DNA from: Rhodamnia argentea
Lineage: Eukaryota > Streptophyta > Magnoliopsida > Myrtales > Myrtaceae
Direction: 5' to 3'
Assembly (NCBI RefSeq): GCF_020921035.1
Contig: NC_063157.1
Span: forward strand, 23,577,015-23,641,014
Length of the DNA stretch: 64,000 nucleotides
The position numbers and the translations under genes were made by a program. The notes under the pieces are model-generated. The model was not told where the DNA came from, did not search any database, and saw only the letters and a program-made list of their open reading frames with translations. Below are positions 11,501 through 22,896 of the stretch, piece by piece; positions within the stretch are counted from its first letter, which is position 1, and each line of letters opens with the position of its first letter.

Positions 11501-14500
11501 GGAATCCTCAACCATGGGGAAGATTTTAATGCTAGGGATGTATCAACCCTGCAGTACTTCATCCGGGATATATGCTTCCTGCAGTGCTCAGATATTATGT
11601 TTGAGGCCGGTATATTTACATCACAACCTTTGTAGTTATAAGCACCAGCTTCAGTAAGCAGGAAAGCAGCAGCCCATGAGATAGCAAGACCCAGCGGAAC
11701 CTATGGATATGAGCAGCCATAAATATAGAAATTTGAAAATGGTAAAGAAAACTATGAATAAAAAGTGAGACAGAAAAAGAAGTAGAGCTTCACAGCTTTT
11801 CACTTACAGCATAAATTAAAAATATTCGATGACCAAGAATTGATATCTTACGAAGGTACTGCAAGAAAATAGACAGACGTGTCAGATAATATTATTACAT
11901 GATTAAATTTCAAAGAAATACCTTCAATGAAACAACAGCTCAGAATGGAATGTTGAGAGAGAGAGAGAGAGAGAGAAAGAGAGGAAGGGAGGGATTTGAT
12001 GTACTGCTAAACAGAGAAATTTGGTGAAAAAGCTATGTAGAACTTACAAGAGAAAAAATTATGACCAGTAATATCTGCACAATGCCGATCTCAAGACACT
12101 TTCCAACCAGAGGAAAACCATAGCTATAGAAAGACAGTCCAACAGCAGCAATAGTTGGGGACACCACCACTGGATTTATCAACCTGAATTGTAAGATAAA
12201 AGAACTGCAGTAGTTTAATCTGGCATTGCTCGGCAATAATTTCATGAAAGCATAGTTAAACAACAAGCATGGTCATAGGCAGTGCTTGATCGATGATAAG
12301 CTGATAAACTAATAAACGTAGCCCTACCTCAGAAGAATGGACATAAGTCCACTATAACCAAGTATGGCTTGAAAAGCTGAAGCGACAATTATGGCACCCT
12401 GTAGCTCTCTCATAATGTGTTTGAATTTCTGCAATCACAAAACAACTTAGGCCCGATAGCATTCAAAGATGAAAGAGAAAGATCGTATGATAGTAAGATC
12501 TGCAAGATCAAAACAAAGCTAAACTTATAACTGAAAGGCTTAAATATACTCCAACACAGATGAGAAGAGTCAATACAAGGAAGAGATATATCCATTCCTA
12601 ATTCCAGAAACCAAACCTATAGGTTTGCACTAATAACAGTCTTAAGAAAACCAATTTTCCAAAAGGATATAAATCAACCAATTTTTTCGTTCATATTAAT
12701 AGCAGGTGTTCTTGAATGGTTTGCCCAATACACGCTTGTCACTGTGACAAAGTATTAATTGTGAATCAACCTAAGCTAATCAAAGAGCACCTCCATATCT
12801 ATCTCTGACACATGAGGGAGATGAGAACATTCTAATTTCTATGCATAAGATATTGCCACCAGTAAGACTGAATTGCAACGTCAAATTTATAATTAAGAAT
12901 CTAATCTGATTTTAAGATGCAGTAATATACTTAAATCTAGAGTTCCTCAACATCGGCATATGTAAATTAATTGGAAAAAATGTAAAATAGGAATTTGTTA
13001 ACAAGTTCATGACTAGAGACAAGCATATTTTACTTATGAATACAAGTCATGCATTTAATGGATGAAAACGCAACCACAATATTGACATATCTTAACAACC
13101 TTCTTATCCATCAGTCCATCACAACTTCATGCAACTAACTCACTCATACAAGAGAAATTGCTCATAAAGTTTTGGCTGCCTGCATACCTTTAGACTGAAA
13201 CTCGGTTATAGGTACTTGATCAAAACATGCCAGTACAAGGAGAATGAAAAAGTGGTCGCGCTTGATGCATAGCTCATGATTTACACAGTTCTCTAGAGAA
13301 AGCACCACCAAGTAAATTAGTTTATCTAGCCTCACTTAGCTCAGGTGAAAATTGAATACTTACGTTTCCATTCAGCCCTTGAAATTCTGGAGAGTTGATT
13401 ATCGCCAGAGCAGGAGCAAGGTAAACAAAAGATGGGCCCTGTATCAAGGGCAACCTTGACCCAAAACAACTTTGCAAAAGTGTGGTAACTCCAGAGACAA
13501 GGAGCACAGTAGAGACTACGGCTGCAATGTCCTCCTACATTCGTAAACCATATCAAATGAGGTACATTGGTTGATGGAGATGACTATCAACTTATGTGAG
13601 GGAATGAAACCAGACTACTCACATGATCGCCACCCATTGCAGGAACTATGACAAGTGGGACAAGAACGAGCGAGCCCAACATTGAAAGAAAATGTTGAAA
13701 TCCATAGAAGGTAATTGGAACTGAAAGTTGCACCGTAGAGGAGAAGTTACATATTGTTAATTGTTAAAACATAAAAGACATGCTCTCGCATAACAGTATG
13801 CACAGAAACAATACATTACACCAGTGAAGTCATACAAAATTAGGCCTATCGATAAGGTCATTTGTAAAAATGTTATCTTTTGAAGAAGCATCGTGTCCGT
13901 GATATCAGAATCGCAGAAAAACATACAATTTGACTTGAATTGTCAAAACGACTGAAGAAAAACTGTTATTAAATTACTTGTATTGTAACGGCATTAAAAA
14001 TTACATGATCGCGGCTGCAACCCTCAAATGCACATTTGACAGATACAGAATCGAGACTTTTCAAATAGATATAACCCATTACAACTTAAGTAAGACCACG
14101 CGCTGCTAAAAGATCACAAAGCTAACGAACTAAGCAACCCAAAGACTCACCGAGGCCCGGATTATCTCTAAGCTCGTACTTCATATGCGAATGCCTGCTC
14201 CCAAACCCATCATCATCCACTGTCTGAGGCAACATGTCAACAGCTTCCTCGCTTCTGTTAGGCCGCCGCGGCGCCTCCGCGGGCGCGGGCCCGGCCGAGG
14301 CCCGCCTATTCGCTCCCGGGCTGGAGCTCTTCGGCACTGCTCCATCAGAATCCCTCCGCCTCTTCGCCGGCTGATCCTTGTCGGCCGCAGGCGGGGCCGG
14401 CAGAGGCGGCTTGTCTCCCTGGGCTTGGCCGTTCGCGGCGGGCTCCGGCCTCGGCGCGACGGGCTGCGGCTGAGCCCGGGCCCGGCCGGCTTCGAGATCC

Positions 14501-14691
14501 GGCTGGTTATCGGGCTCCCTGGGCCGGGGACGCATCGATATCTGGCCGGAGTCGCCGGCATTGGTCTCGCCAGAGAACTTCGGGCGGAAGCCGGTGCGCT
14601 TGGCCCAAGAGGACGGCGGCATTGGCGAGGATTCCGGCGCGGGCGGCCATGGGCCCGGCTTGGGGCGGGCTTTGGGTTCGGAGCTCGACAT
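8522..14691 (-). CDS. NAT12: Nucleobase-ascorbate transporter, NAT12 type
   Basis: Membrane permease of the nucleobase/ascorbate (NAT/NCS2) family, expected to carry purines or related substrates by ion symport. Ten exons can be placed on the minus strand: 14691-14151, 13720-13623, 13534-13364, 12428-12328, 12183-12048, 11858-11808, 11700-11413, 10907-10673, 9654-9368, 8743-8522. All have GT-AG junctions and sum to 2130 nt, 709 codons plus stop, the size expected for the long plant NAT11/NAT12 subgroup. The first ~180 residues are a hydrophilic Pro/Ala/Arg-rich extension ending in SHMKYELRDNPGLG; the transmembrane core begins at VPITFYGFQHFLSMLG. SCFGSRLPLIQGPSF and GLWGTGTGSSTLTENVHT are family blocks. 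The usual NAT signature (Q/E/P-N-x-G-x4-T) reads ENVHTIAVT, His replacing Gly; as I recall, that is typical of this subgroup. The C-terminus ends FFRWVKWVGL. Start chosen: the ATG heading the conserved extension. Confidence 0.93.
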
Positions 14692-14759
14692 GCTGAGCCG
14701 AAATCACTAGCGCATCGCTCGAACGGGAAGCCTGCAGCTTAGATCTGGAGCGGTCGGAA

Positions 14760-14870
14760 GGGGCTGGAGCGAGACGACGATCGGGTGGGGAGCGAGGAAA
14801 TGGAGCGCCTTAGGGTTTCTGTTCAGCGCTTTGCTTCGTGCTGTGTGGGGGAAGATTGACAGGTAAAGGT

Positions 14871-14908
<38 letters not shown>

Positions 14909-15070
14909 TGAGCGAGAGTGTGAAAGTGAGTGTAGAGAGAGAGAGAGAGTAGAGCTTCTGGGGAAGTGAGAGAGAGGCCAGAAGAGAGAGAATTAAAGAG
15001 AGGGATGGAGAAGGCAGAGCCGCGTCATTTTGTTAGTTGTTTTCTCTCTCTCTCTCTCTCTCTCTTATCT
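14760..15070 (-). promoter_or_regulatory. 5' leader/promoter of the NAT12-like gene with (GA/CT)n tracts
   Basis: Immediately upstream of the transporter start the plus strand carries long (GA)n runs at about 14871-14903 and 14935-14950 and a (TC)n run at about 15043-15064. In transcript sense the first two are CT-rich tracts of the kind common in plant 5' untranslated leaders. The role is inferred from position and composition only; no transcription start is marked. Confidence 0.4.
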
Positions 15071-15397
15071 ATCTATCTATTTATGTAATCCGATTTAATC
15101 GCCATAGTGTAATCTACTCGGGGAACTTGGTGGCAATTTCGTAATATCAGCCACGGTTCAGCGGCGGACGGAGGAGGAGGAGGGCGGCTGAGCAGTATAG
15201 ATCTGACCGATTCGGTCGGTCCATCAAATCCAATGTTGAAATAAGACGTGATCCTACATATGTCGAGGATCAAAGATACGCGATTGCCTATTGAAAATCG
15301 GAAGAGTGAAATCACAACGGGAATCTTGATTTTATTTGTCATTTGAAAAAAAAAATAAATGAAAATAAATATGGAAAAAGGAAAGAAAGGGTCCAAC

Positions 15398-15630
15398 TAG
15401 AGGTGGCCAAATGGACCCGTGGGCTTAGAACCGCCCTCCAGGTAGGGTTCTAACCCGGTTTTTTTTTTAAAAAAAAGGAAATAAGCCAGGTGAAAAGAGC
15501 AATTGGGTCTTGGAACCAGCGGTTCCAAACCGGAATCGGAACAGGCCCGAAATCGGAATAGGCCCGGAACCGGCGGTTCCACCTTTTTTTGGAATCGGAA
15601 CCGGCGGTTCCGTCGAACCGGCCACCACTA
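15398..15630. mobile_element. hAT-type MITE, intact, 8-bp TSD
   Basis: A 233-bp element begins TAGAGGTGGCC and ends GGCCACCACTA (11-bp inverted repeats, one mismatch), flanked on both sides by the exact 8-bp duplication GGTCCAAC (15390-15397 and 15631-15638). The interior is rich in AACCGG/CCGGTT blocks. TAG-ends, 8-bp duplications and small size are hAT hallmarks. A longer relative lies at 44998-45318. Confidence 0.88.
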
Positions 15631-15638
15631 GGTCCAAC

Positions 15639-18492
15639 CATATCATTTCGCCGGATCGAACGAAAGGTGATTTTTAATTGCCTGCCTGAAGAGATTAATT
15701 TGGGCGAATTAATTTAGTGAAGATACGCGGCTGATCTAGAGACATAAATACGAGGTTCATTTCTCTGTTTTGTGATGGCTGTTCGAACGGCCTTTTCCAA
15801 CAAAAGCGACTTTCTATCTTATGGGCCCCATAGGATCCTCCTGGATTTTAGTGGGTTCCTTCATAATATTACGCGCACGCGAAAGATACGATCAGCTGAT
15901 TAAACGCTCTCCCGCCAGCCGGGCCAATCCGATTAATATTAAATGTAATATTATTAGGCATGCAAAGAGAAAAAAGAAGCAAAATTGGAAAAAATTAAAA
16001 TGAAAAAAGGGGCAATCCTAGCTGGCGTCGTGAAGAGGCATAAAAGCCAGGAGGGTCATCGCTGGTGGAGGAGTGGGCGACACGGAGTGGCCCGAGTGGG
16101 GGCGATCGCATATGGCCTCGCTCTTGGTCCGCTCGCACATTCGCTTCGCGACGATTCTTCGGGTCAATTCGATTCGATTCGACCCCGCCGCCCACGGGCC
16201 AAATTGATTGGGAAAGAAAAAAAGGGTGGTCTTTGCTTGGCTGGATCCCTGGTGGACGAGAGCTGCCACCAGACCCCAATCCGGAAAGCAACGGCTACTT
16301 TCTTTGGCTCCGTTGACGATCCCCTCAGCCTCAGCCTCAGCCTCAGCCTCACCCTCCCACTCCCACCTGAGCGTTCCCAAACTAGCCGTTTGGTTTTTAA
16401 CCAATCCAAGTTAGGAAAAAAAAAAAATCCCGAGTCGCCGCCGCCTGTCGGGTAGATCGGGACTCGTTGTCGGATTGCGTCTCGAAAACCATGGTCTTTA
16501 GCATCGACCTTTTTCTTTTCGAGAATAAAGAATGTTGTTTAGAATGTCGTCATGGCCTTATGTCTCGATAGAGAAGTATTTGGCACTGTTTTTTTTTTTT
16601 TTCAAATGGGAGCACAATTTCGTCGATGACTATGAATAAATCAAGTGCAATTGTTCCAACGATTAGAGTAGTGTTCTCTCGCCTACAAAGTCGATTAAAA
16701 AAATGAATTTATTAGGTTTTGCTTATCCATGGCAACGACGTTTTTGTAATTTTATATTATCCATTAAACTTAATCAATCATTGGGGTGCACATTGACATT
16801 ATCTCAAGATTGACTTCGCTATATATTAGGTCAAACCGATAAGCTATAACTTAAAAATTGTCAATTTTTTTAGAAGTCTTGGAGAATTGAGTAGGGCAAG
16901 AGCCTCCACCATTGCATATGTATGTTCGTTCATGTGCTTTGATATTACAATCGTATTAACATTATTTTGTGAGATAAGATTATTATTATATGTAATGACG
17001 CAAAACATGCATTGCAGCCCTGATTGTAAAGGGATTTTGGGGTGGAGTCGGAGAGTATCTAGTCCGAGATTCGATCCTCGTAAGCATCGCACGTACATGT
17101 ACATAAAAAAGAGGAAGAGAAAAAAAAAGTGACTATGCTCGTATATCAAATTCTGCTTGATAAGTTCACAACTCGGTCAATTTGCCCATCAATTTATTTC
17201 ACTCGTAAGTAATTGTTTATTATTCAAAACAAAACTACAAATCTATAAATAACTAAGGATTTTTGAGTTTTTATTAACTTTAATGTCATTAAACATAATC
17301 ATAACGACCTAGTCCAATAAGGGCAGGAAATGATCATTGAGATAAGAAGGCCTAAACAAGGTGGGACAAGAAGACTTGGACAAAAAGCAGCTCTGGTAGG
17401 CTTCTAAGATGATGGTGGGAGTAGAAATGAACCAAATTATGCACAAATTATGTGGAGAGAACGTTCCCGAAATATACGCTGGACATTGAAATATATACTA
17501 GAGCTAAACCTCCTCTAGTAAAAAAATGTGATTCGGGGATGAACCATTCGGAAGTGATGGATCTGTAACAATCGTTCGATGAGGGTAGACAGTAATTGCT
17601 AGGCACGAGGGCCCAAATAAGAAGCAGCTTTAGGTAGACTTTGAGGATTGTGATTGGGCGAAGAATGCACCGAATTATACACTCAACAAAGAGAGAGTGC
17701 TCCTATATTTATATATGCGTAAATTGGAATTAATCCAAAAGAGGCATCTTTTGACGTAACACAATATTTGGTATTGGAATTCCAATGTTAATCTTTACAT
17801 AAGGCAAAGTTTGGTTTTTTGGGCGTAATAGTGAAAAAATTAACGGATAAGTCACATTTACTATTATTCTACGTAACCCGTACATGAAATTTTTCATCGG
17901 GGCACTAGGTCCAATGTGAGCAGGGCCACTTAGCCATGCTACGTAATTGGAAAAACGAGCACAATGGAAATACATGCCACTCAACCAAGAGTTTAGATGA
18001 GATGATTATTGAGATGAGTGATTTCCTTACGAAAGTGGCTACCTGTATACTAAGGGACAAAACCACAAGTCTCGATATGAAACTAGCCAAAGCTGATAAT
18101 ATCTCGGATAAATTAATCCAGTAGTGTCGTAGTATAATTAATCCAAATGCTAATATTGGAACATGCCCTCATGTACCCATCTAAGCTGTCAAAAGCGACC
18201 GTGTGGAAGACTACAAAACATGGCTAGAGACAATCCTTTATGGGGCTTTGTCACAACATTTGGCCTGTTGGGGTCGACAAGGTGGGCGGGGCAGGCTCTT
18301 ACCTTACATTCAGGGGCAACCCGACCCGGAACCCGACCCGACCCGACAATAGCCTCTTAAATCTAAGGCCCAGCCCAATTATCTGGTCGTTAAAACCATC
18401 CAACGGTCCAAACTACTCTCCGGAAAGGATATTTTCTCGTTTCCAGAATTTAGCGGCAAAACAGAGAGAGCACAGCAAGCAACAGTCGCCAA
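15639..18492. other. Intergenic region between divergent NAT12-like and phosphatase genes
   Basis: No supported gene. A block at 15985-16455 has overlapping open frames on both strands, including a (CAGCCT)n hexamer run at 16326-16350, but none resembles a known family. At about 17040-17130 a tRNA B-box-like GATTCGATCC followed by an A-rich tail suggests a degraded SINE. Confidence 0.5.
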
Positions 18493-21400
18493 ATGTTGTC
18501 CTCCACAAGTACTCTCGTCGTCCACAATCCTCTTCTCCGACGCACAGACCCTCGCGCTGGCCGAACCTGCGCGCGACCCGGAAGGGCCGGTTTCTTCAAC
18601 GTCCGATCGGCTTCCTCGAGCCTCACCGAGAAACCGCCAGCGACCATCGAAGATAGAGATGGAGACCTGGGTGCCGAGCTTCGCGGTTCAGCGAAGTTCC
18701 CCGCGATAAGGGCGGCGAAGAGGGTGGTGATGGTGAGGCACGGTCAGAGCACGTGGAACGCGGAAGGTCGAATCCAAGGCAGCTCCAATTTCGCGGTCCT
18801 CACGAAGAAAGGCGAGGCTCAGGCCGAGACATCGCGACAGATGCTCATCGACGACTCCTTCGATGTTTGCTTCACCAGGTGCGCGTCGTTTTTCGTTGCA
18901 ATCCTCGGATATTTGAAACCAGCCTTATTTCGCTCGTGGGAGCTGCGAGTGTGCTCTAGAGCTGGATGAATAGAATGACTGACTAGCGTTCTTCGGTACT
19001 GTGTAATTCCTCGCGAAATATGTTCTTGAATCGAAATCTAGATTAATCTCTGAATGACGCGTCTCTTTGTCCAGCCCCCTAGCACGCTCGAAGAGAACAG
19101 CTGAGATCATATGGGGAGCCCGGGAGGAGGATATGATTACCGACTCTGACTTGAGGGAAATTGACCTCTATTCATTTCAAGTACACTCGCTTATCTGATT
19201 TGTCCATAAGCCATCTGGATGTGCAAGATGAAAAATTGGGCGGTGCACGCGAAGTATTGAGCTACTTTCGTTTGACGTGGTGCAAAATCCAGGGTCTCCT
19301 GAAGCATGAGGGAAAAGCGAAGTTTGGTGTGGCATTTCGGCAATGGCAGGTGGATGCTGCAAATTTTTGCATCGACGGTCACTATCCTGTGAGGGAGTTA
19401 TGGCAACGCGCAAGGGACTGCTGGACCAAAATTCTTGCCCATGAAAGCAGGTCTGTTCTTGTGGTTGCCCACAATGCTGTTAATCAGGCTCTTGTCGCAA
19501 CTGCTATTGGTACTTCATCCTTTCACTCTTCAGATGAATGTCGCTCTTCAGATTAATGTCTGGATGTATGCATTCTGAGCTGGCTGTGCTATCCATCCAA
19601 CCTGCTTCTCTTGTCATTCTTCCTCTCAATGATCAGGATTAGGAACAGAATATTTCCGGATTTTGCTACAAAGCAATTGCGGAGTCAGCGTACTGGATTT
19701 TACTCCAGGAGCTGAGGGTGGATCCCCATTTATATGTCTCAACCGGCTAAATCAGGTATTCCTCATTCAAGTATTCAAAGATACACAAATGATAGTTTAC
19801 TACACCAAAGCCCTTCTCGTGTAATTATTAAACGATACTCCACAGACTCCAGGTTCGCCTGTTGCTGCTGGCAGTTCTGGAGGAAGAAAAGCCAGCAAGA
19901 GGATCATACTTATCTGTCATGGAGCAACAGACAGCGGTGCTGAGGTAAGCGCGATGGCCCAATTGGTTATTTGAGCAGAAAAAGGCAAATACCTGACTGC
20001 TTATTCAGTAGGGAATCATGTATCTGATTACTCCCGTGATTCATGTCTCAATAAGATGCAGATCGCTAAAAAGTCAGTTAAATGACAATGCTTGGTGGAT
20101 TTTTCTCCGCCTTGTACTTGTTTTCTGTACGGCAAATATTACGTTGTACATGCCATCGCAGGGTTTAATTTTATTTTAGGCCAAATTGTAGGGCTACTGT
20201 GCATGCCTTCTTTTTCCAGTGTTAGTGTAAGTGCTTGTCTGAGTAATTACTGGTATGAACGAGTGCCTAGAGAGTCCATCTTATTAAGTAGGACGGCTTT
20301 TGTGCACTGCAAAGTAAAACTGCAAAAGGGGGATTCATAGTGAGGCTTATCTTATTTGGGCGGAGGTTTCTCTCAGATATACATTTTAGCTGCAGACATT
20401 TTCACTGGAAGGCAGAATATCGAACTGTGCCCGTGCTGCCTTTATCTTTTTATTCTATTTCCAGTTTCTCCAGTCTCTCGGTTTTCATGTTAATTATTTG
20501 AACCTTTGATAATATGCAGGTCACTTTTCCGAGTCATGGTAATGAACCACTGAACATGCTTGGAGTGATACAGGTTTGACCCTTAGGATAAACCATATAG
20601 GTGATGCACAGGAACAGGCTCTTTGCATGCTAATGATTGATTTTCTTTTGCCCTGCACCACAGTCCCAGAAAATTGCAGAGCTTCTTCTTGATCTGAAGG
20701 TCAGCTCAATAATCAGCAGTCCGAGGAGCGCCAGCAAAGAGACAGCCATGGCTATATCGAAAGTAAGCCCATGTCTGGGGTGCTCATCAGTATATCATTT
20801 TAGCTTTGAAAAATATGCCCCTACCGCAGGTTCTCAAGGAACTCAGTTATGCTATTGCAAAGTTAATCTCGCTCCTAAGTCGTTCTTACTACTGTAGGTT
20901 CAAGAAGCAGCAGACTGCTTGGGTGCTGACTGTGTGCCGCACTATGTTGAGATGAAGCAAATGCAGGAACTTGAATGTGAAAGCATTCTGCAGCAATCGA
21001 AGAAGGTAAAAGCATCCAATCACGACAATGAGTCGAACTTTTTCCCACTGCCTAGTGCCAATGCTATCTGGAAGTTTTGATGAATCCATTCCTAGTGGGG
21101 ATGTTTTATAGGGATTATTGCAGCTGAATATGCATTTGGTTTTTGAGGGGGATATTGCCCATGTCTTTTTTTCATGCAGGATGCTGCCCCAGTTCCTATT
21201 CTTCAACCTGGCTGGTTAAACCAACACGAAGACGAAGTCCTCACAGCACTGTGGGATCAGTCAGGGAGAGCCTGGCGAACTCTCTTGGATGAACAATCCG
21301 ACGAATCCGAGCTTGAAAAAGTCGTGGTGGCGGTGGGGCATCCGGTGGCTCACATCGCACTGATGGGGCACTGCCTGGGTTTGACAAAAGAATGGATGGG

Positions 21401-21554
21401 ATCGTTTCACCTCGACACGGGGAGCATCAGTGTCATCGACTTCCCCGATGGACCGGCAGGAAGAGGGGTTATCCGGTGCATAAATTACACCGCCCATTTG
21501 GGAAGATGGTCAATTCCCATCACCAGGCCAACACTGGATGATGAAGATTTTTGA
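18493..21554 (+). CDS. 2-carboxy-D-arabinitol-1-phosphatase-like, histidine phosphatase family, chloroplast
   Basis: Nine exons: 18493-18878, 19075-19180, 19293-19509, 19637-19755, 19846-19944, 20520-20573, 20664-20762, 20898-21005, 21180-21554. They total 1563 nt (520 codons plus stop), with GT-AG junctions and consistent phase. The N-terminus is Ser/Thr/Arg-rich with few acids, as expected for a chloroplast transit peptide. The first phosphoglycerate-mutase-like domain has the catalytic RHGQSTWN (about residues 81-88), then SPLARSKRTAEI, SDLREIDLYSFQG and VVAHNAVNQAL with the second active-site His. A second, weaker domain begins IILICHGATDSG, with Arg of RHG replaced by Cys. The closest family I recall is the plant two-domain protein annotated as probable 2-carboxy-D-arabinitol-1-phosphatase, which clears the Rubisco inhibitor CA1P; substrate specificity is inferred, not shown. 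The ATG lies just upstream of the transit-like segment. Confidence 0.92.
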
Positions 21555-22334
21555 CTTCTCACGAATGTTGAAATGTATACTCCGATCGGGAGAGCACATA
21601 CTTCACAGCCTGCCGCCTGTTTAGTACGGTGTCCGGATGGTGTTATTATTGGACCATCCGTACTAATTTTCACCGGGTAAAATTATGTCAAAGTCCGCTT
21701 TATCGCCGCTCCTCGTCGTAGTCTCATCAGCGGAAGAAGTAACCCGAGTTTTCTTCGTAAAAGGGGGAAAAAGAACGAAATGACACGGTATCCTAATTTC
21801 TCTTGTCATGTTGCTTTGTTGACAAAATTCCAGCTAATTGTTGACGGAAGAGGCAAGCCACTTGGTTCTCTTATATCCTTTCAAAGTCGGACATTGTAGG
21901 CAATCTTATCTCGTTCACATTAAAGATATCCTATTTTGACTCTTCTTCGGCGGTGAAAGTAGCTAATTCAGATTTTTTTCTTCTTTGACCAAAAGGTCAA
22001 TTTTAATTATTTCTAACAGGAACTTATCAATAGTAGTAAGTCATTCAAAGTTCGCAAGACAGGCGCGTAACCTGCTTCCCGTGATTCCACCACTTAAACA
22101 GAAGATTTAACGTTTACGCAATTTCATGTTCTTTTCCTGGAGTTTGGGTTGGACCCAAGATGAAATGGGCCGAAGAAGATGTGCGGACCGGGCCCAGCCC
22201 AGTGGGATGCTGCTCGCGGTCGAACTAGCAGTCCTCGGACTCGTGGTTTGGAGTCTGCGATGGCCGGTCGGAGAAGCGGCGGAAGCGGTTTTAGGGAGGT
22301 TTTAGGGCTGAAGCATCGGAGGGGGAAAAAAAAA
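21555..22334. other. 3' flank of phosphatase gene and 5' flank of NFD6-like gene
   Basis: About 780 bases without a coding exon. The proximal part is presumably the 3' untranslated region of the phosphatase gene; the distal part, GC-rich from about 22140, is presumably leader of the next gene. No repeat element is recognisable. Confidence 0.5.
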
Positions 22335-22896
22335 ATGGCAGCTTCCGTCGCTGGAAGATCCGCATTTCTCTGCGCTGCCTCGAGAGCGACGACGAGGACT
22401 GCTAGCTCGACGCTCAGAGGAGCAGTTCCCGCATCGCCTCGTCCTTCGGGATGTCCCAATTTCACACTTCCTCGGACTCGGATTTCTCCTCCTCCTCCGT
22501 CGTTCAGGTTGTTTCGCAGTCTCCTCTCTGGATCTTCTTGCTTTTCCTTGTTTGGGTGTATGAGGTCGTCCGTTCTGGTTTGATTACGGACTCGTTTTGA
22601 TTCGTGCTGTTAGGTTGATGCGGCGAGAGCTGAGCTCTCTCCTTCCCGTCCACAGCGCCATTGCTTCTGCTCGGCTTGTATCGAAGCTCCCCAGCGAAGT
22701 CAACTTTTCCGCTGAAGGTCCTCTCTCTCTCTCTCTCTCAGTTGATTTTGTTTTCTTTTGGCTTCTCATGAGACAGTTAGTTTGCAACTTCATAGCACTT
22801 GTGAGCAACATCGTTCAAAATTAATGATGCTTTTTGTTCCTTCGAAATAACTTGACATTGACAGGCAGGTTCGCTAACTATCTGAGTCCCATCTGA
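22335..22896 (+). CDS. NFD6: NUCLEAR FUSION DEFECTIVE 6-like protein, mitochondrial/plastid
   Basis: Three exons, 22335-22507, 22614-22717 and 22865-22896, join in frame (309 nt, 102 codons plus stop). The Arg/Ser/Ala-rich N-terminus (MAASVAGRSAFLCAASRATT) looks like an organelle-targeting peptide. The middle exon carries the block LMRRELSSLLPVHSAIASA that I associate with plant NFD6-like proteins, and the tail reads EGRFANYLSPI. Arabidopsis NFD6 is needed for polar-nucleus fusion in the female gametophyte; molecular function is unknown. The small third exon and a downstream alternative acceptor-like site leave room for C-terminal isoforms. Identification rests on remembered similarity of a short protein, so it is less certain than the larger genes. 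Confidence 0.8.

Noticed and set aside
14185..14742. 185-codon plus-strand open frame opposite the transporter's first exon
   Set aside because: It is the antisense shadow of a GC-rich coding exon; the Arg/Pro/Gly composition follows from the minus-strand Pro/Ala-rich extension.
15985..16455. Cluster of overlapping frames, one of 156 codons
   Set aside because: No family similarity on either strand, and part is a CAGCCT hexamer repeat; not supported as a gene.
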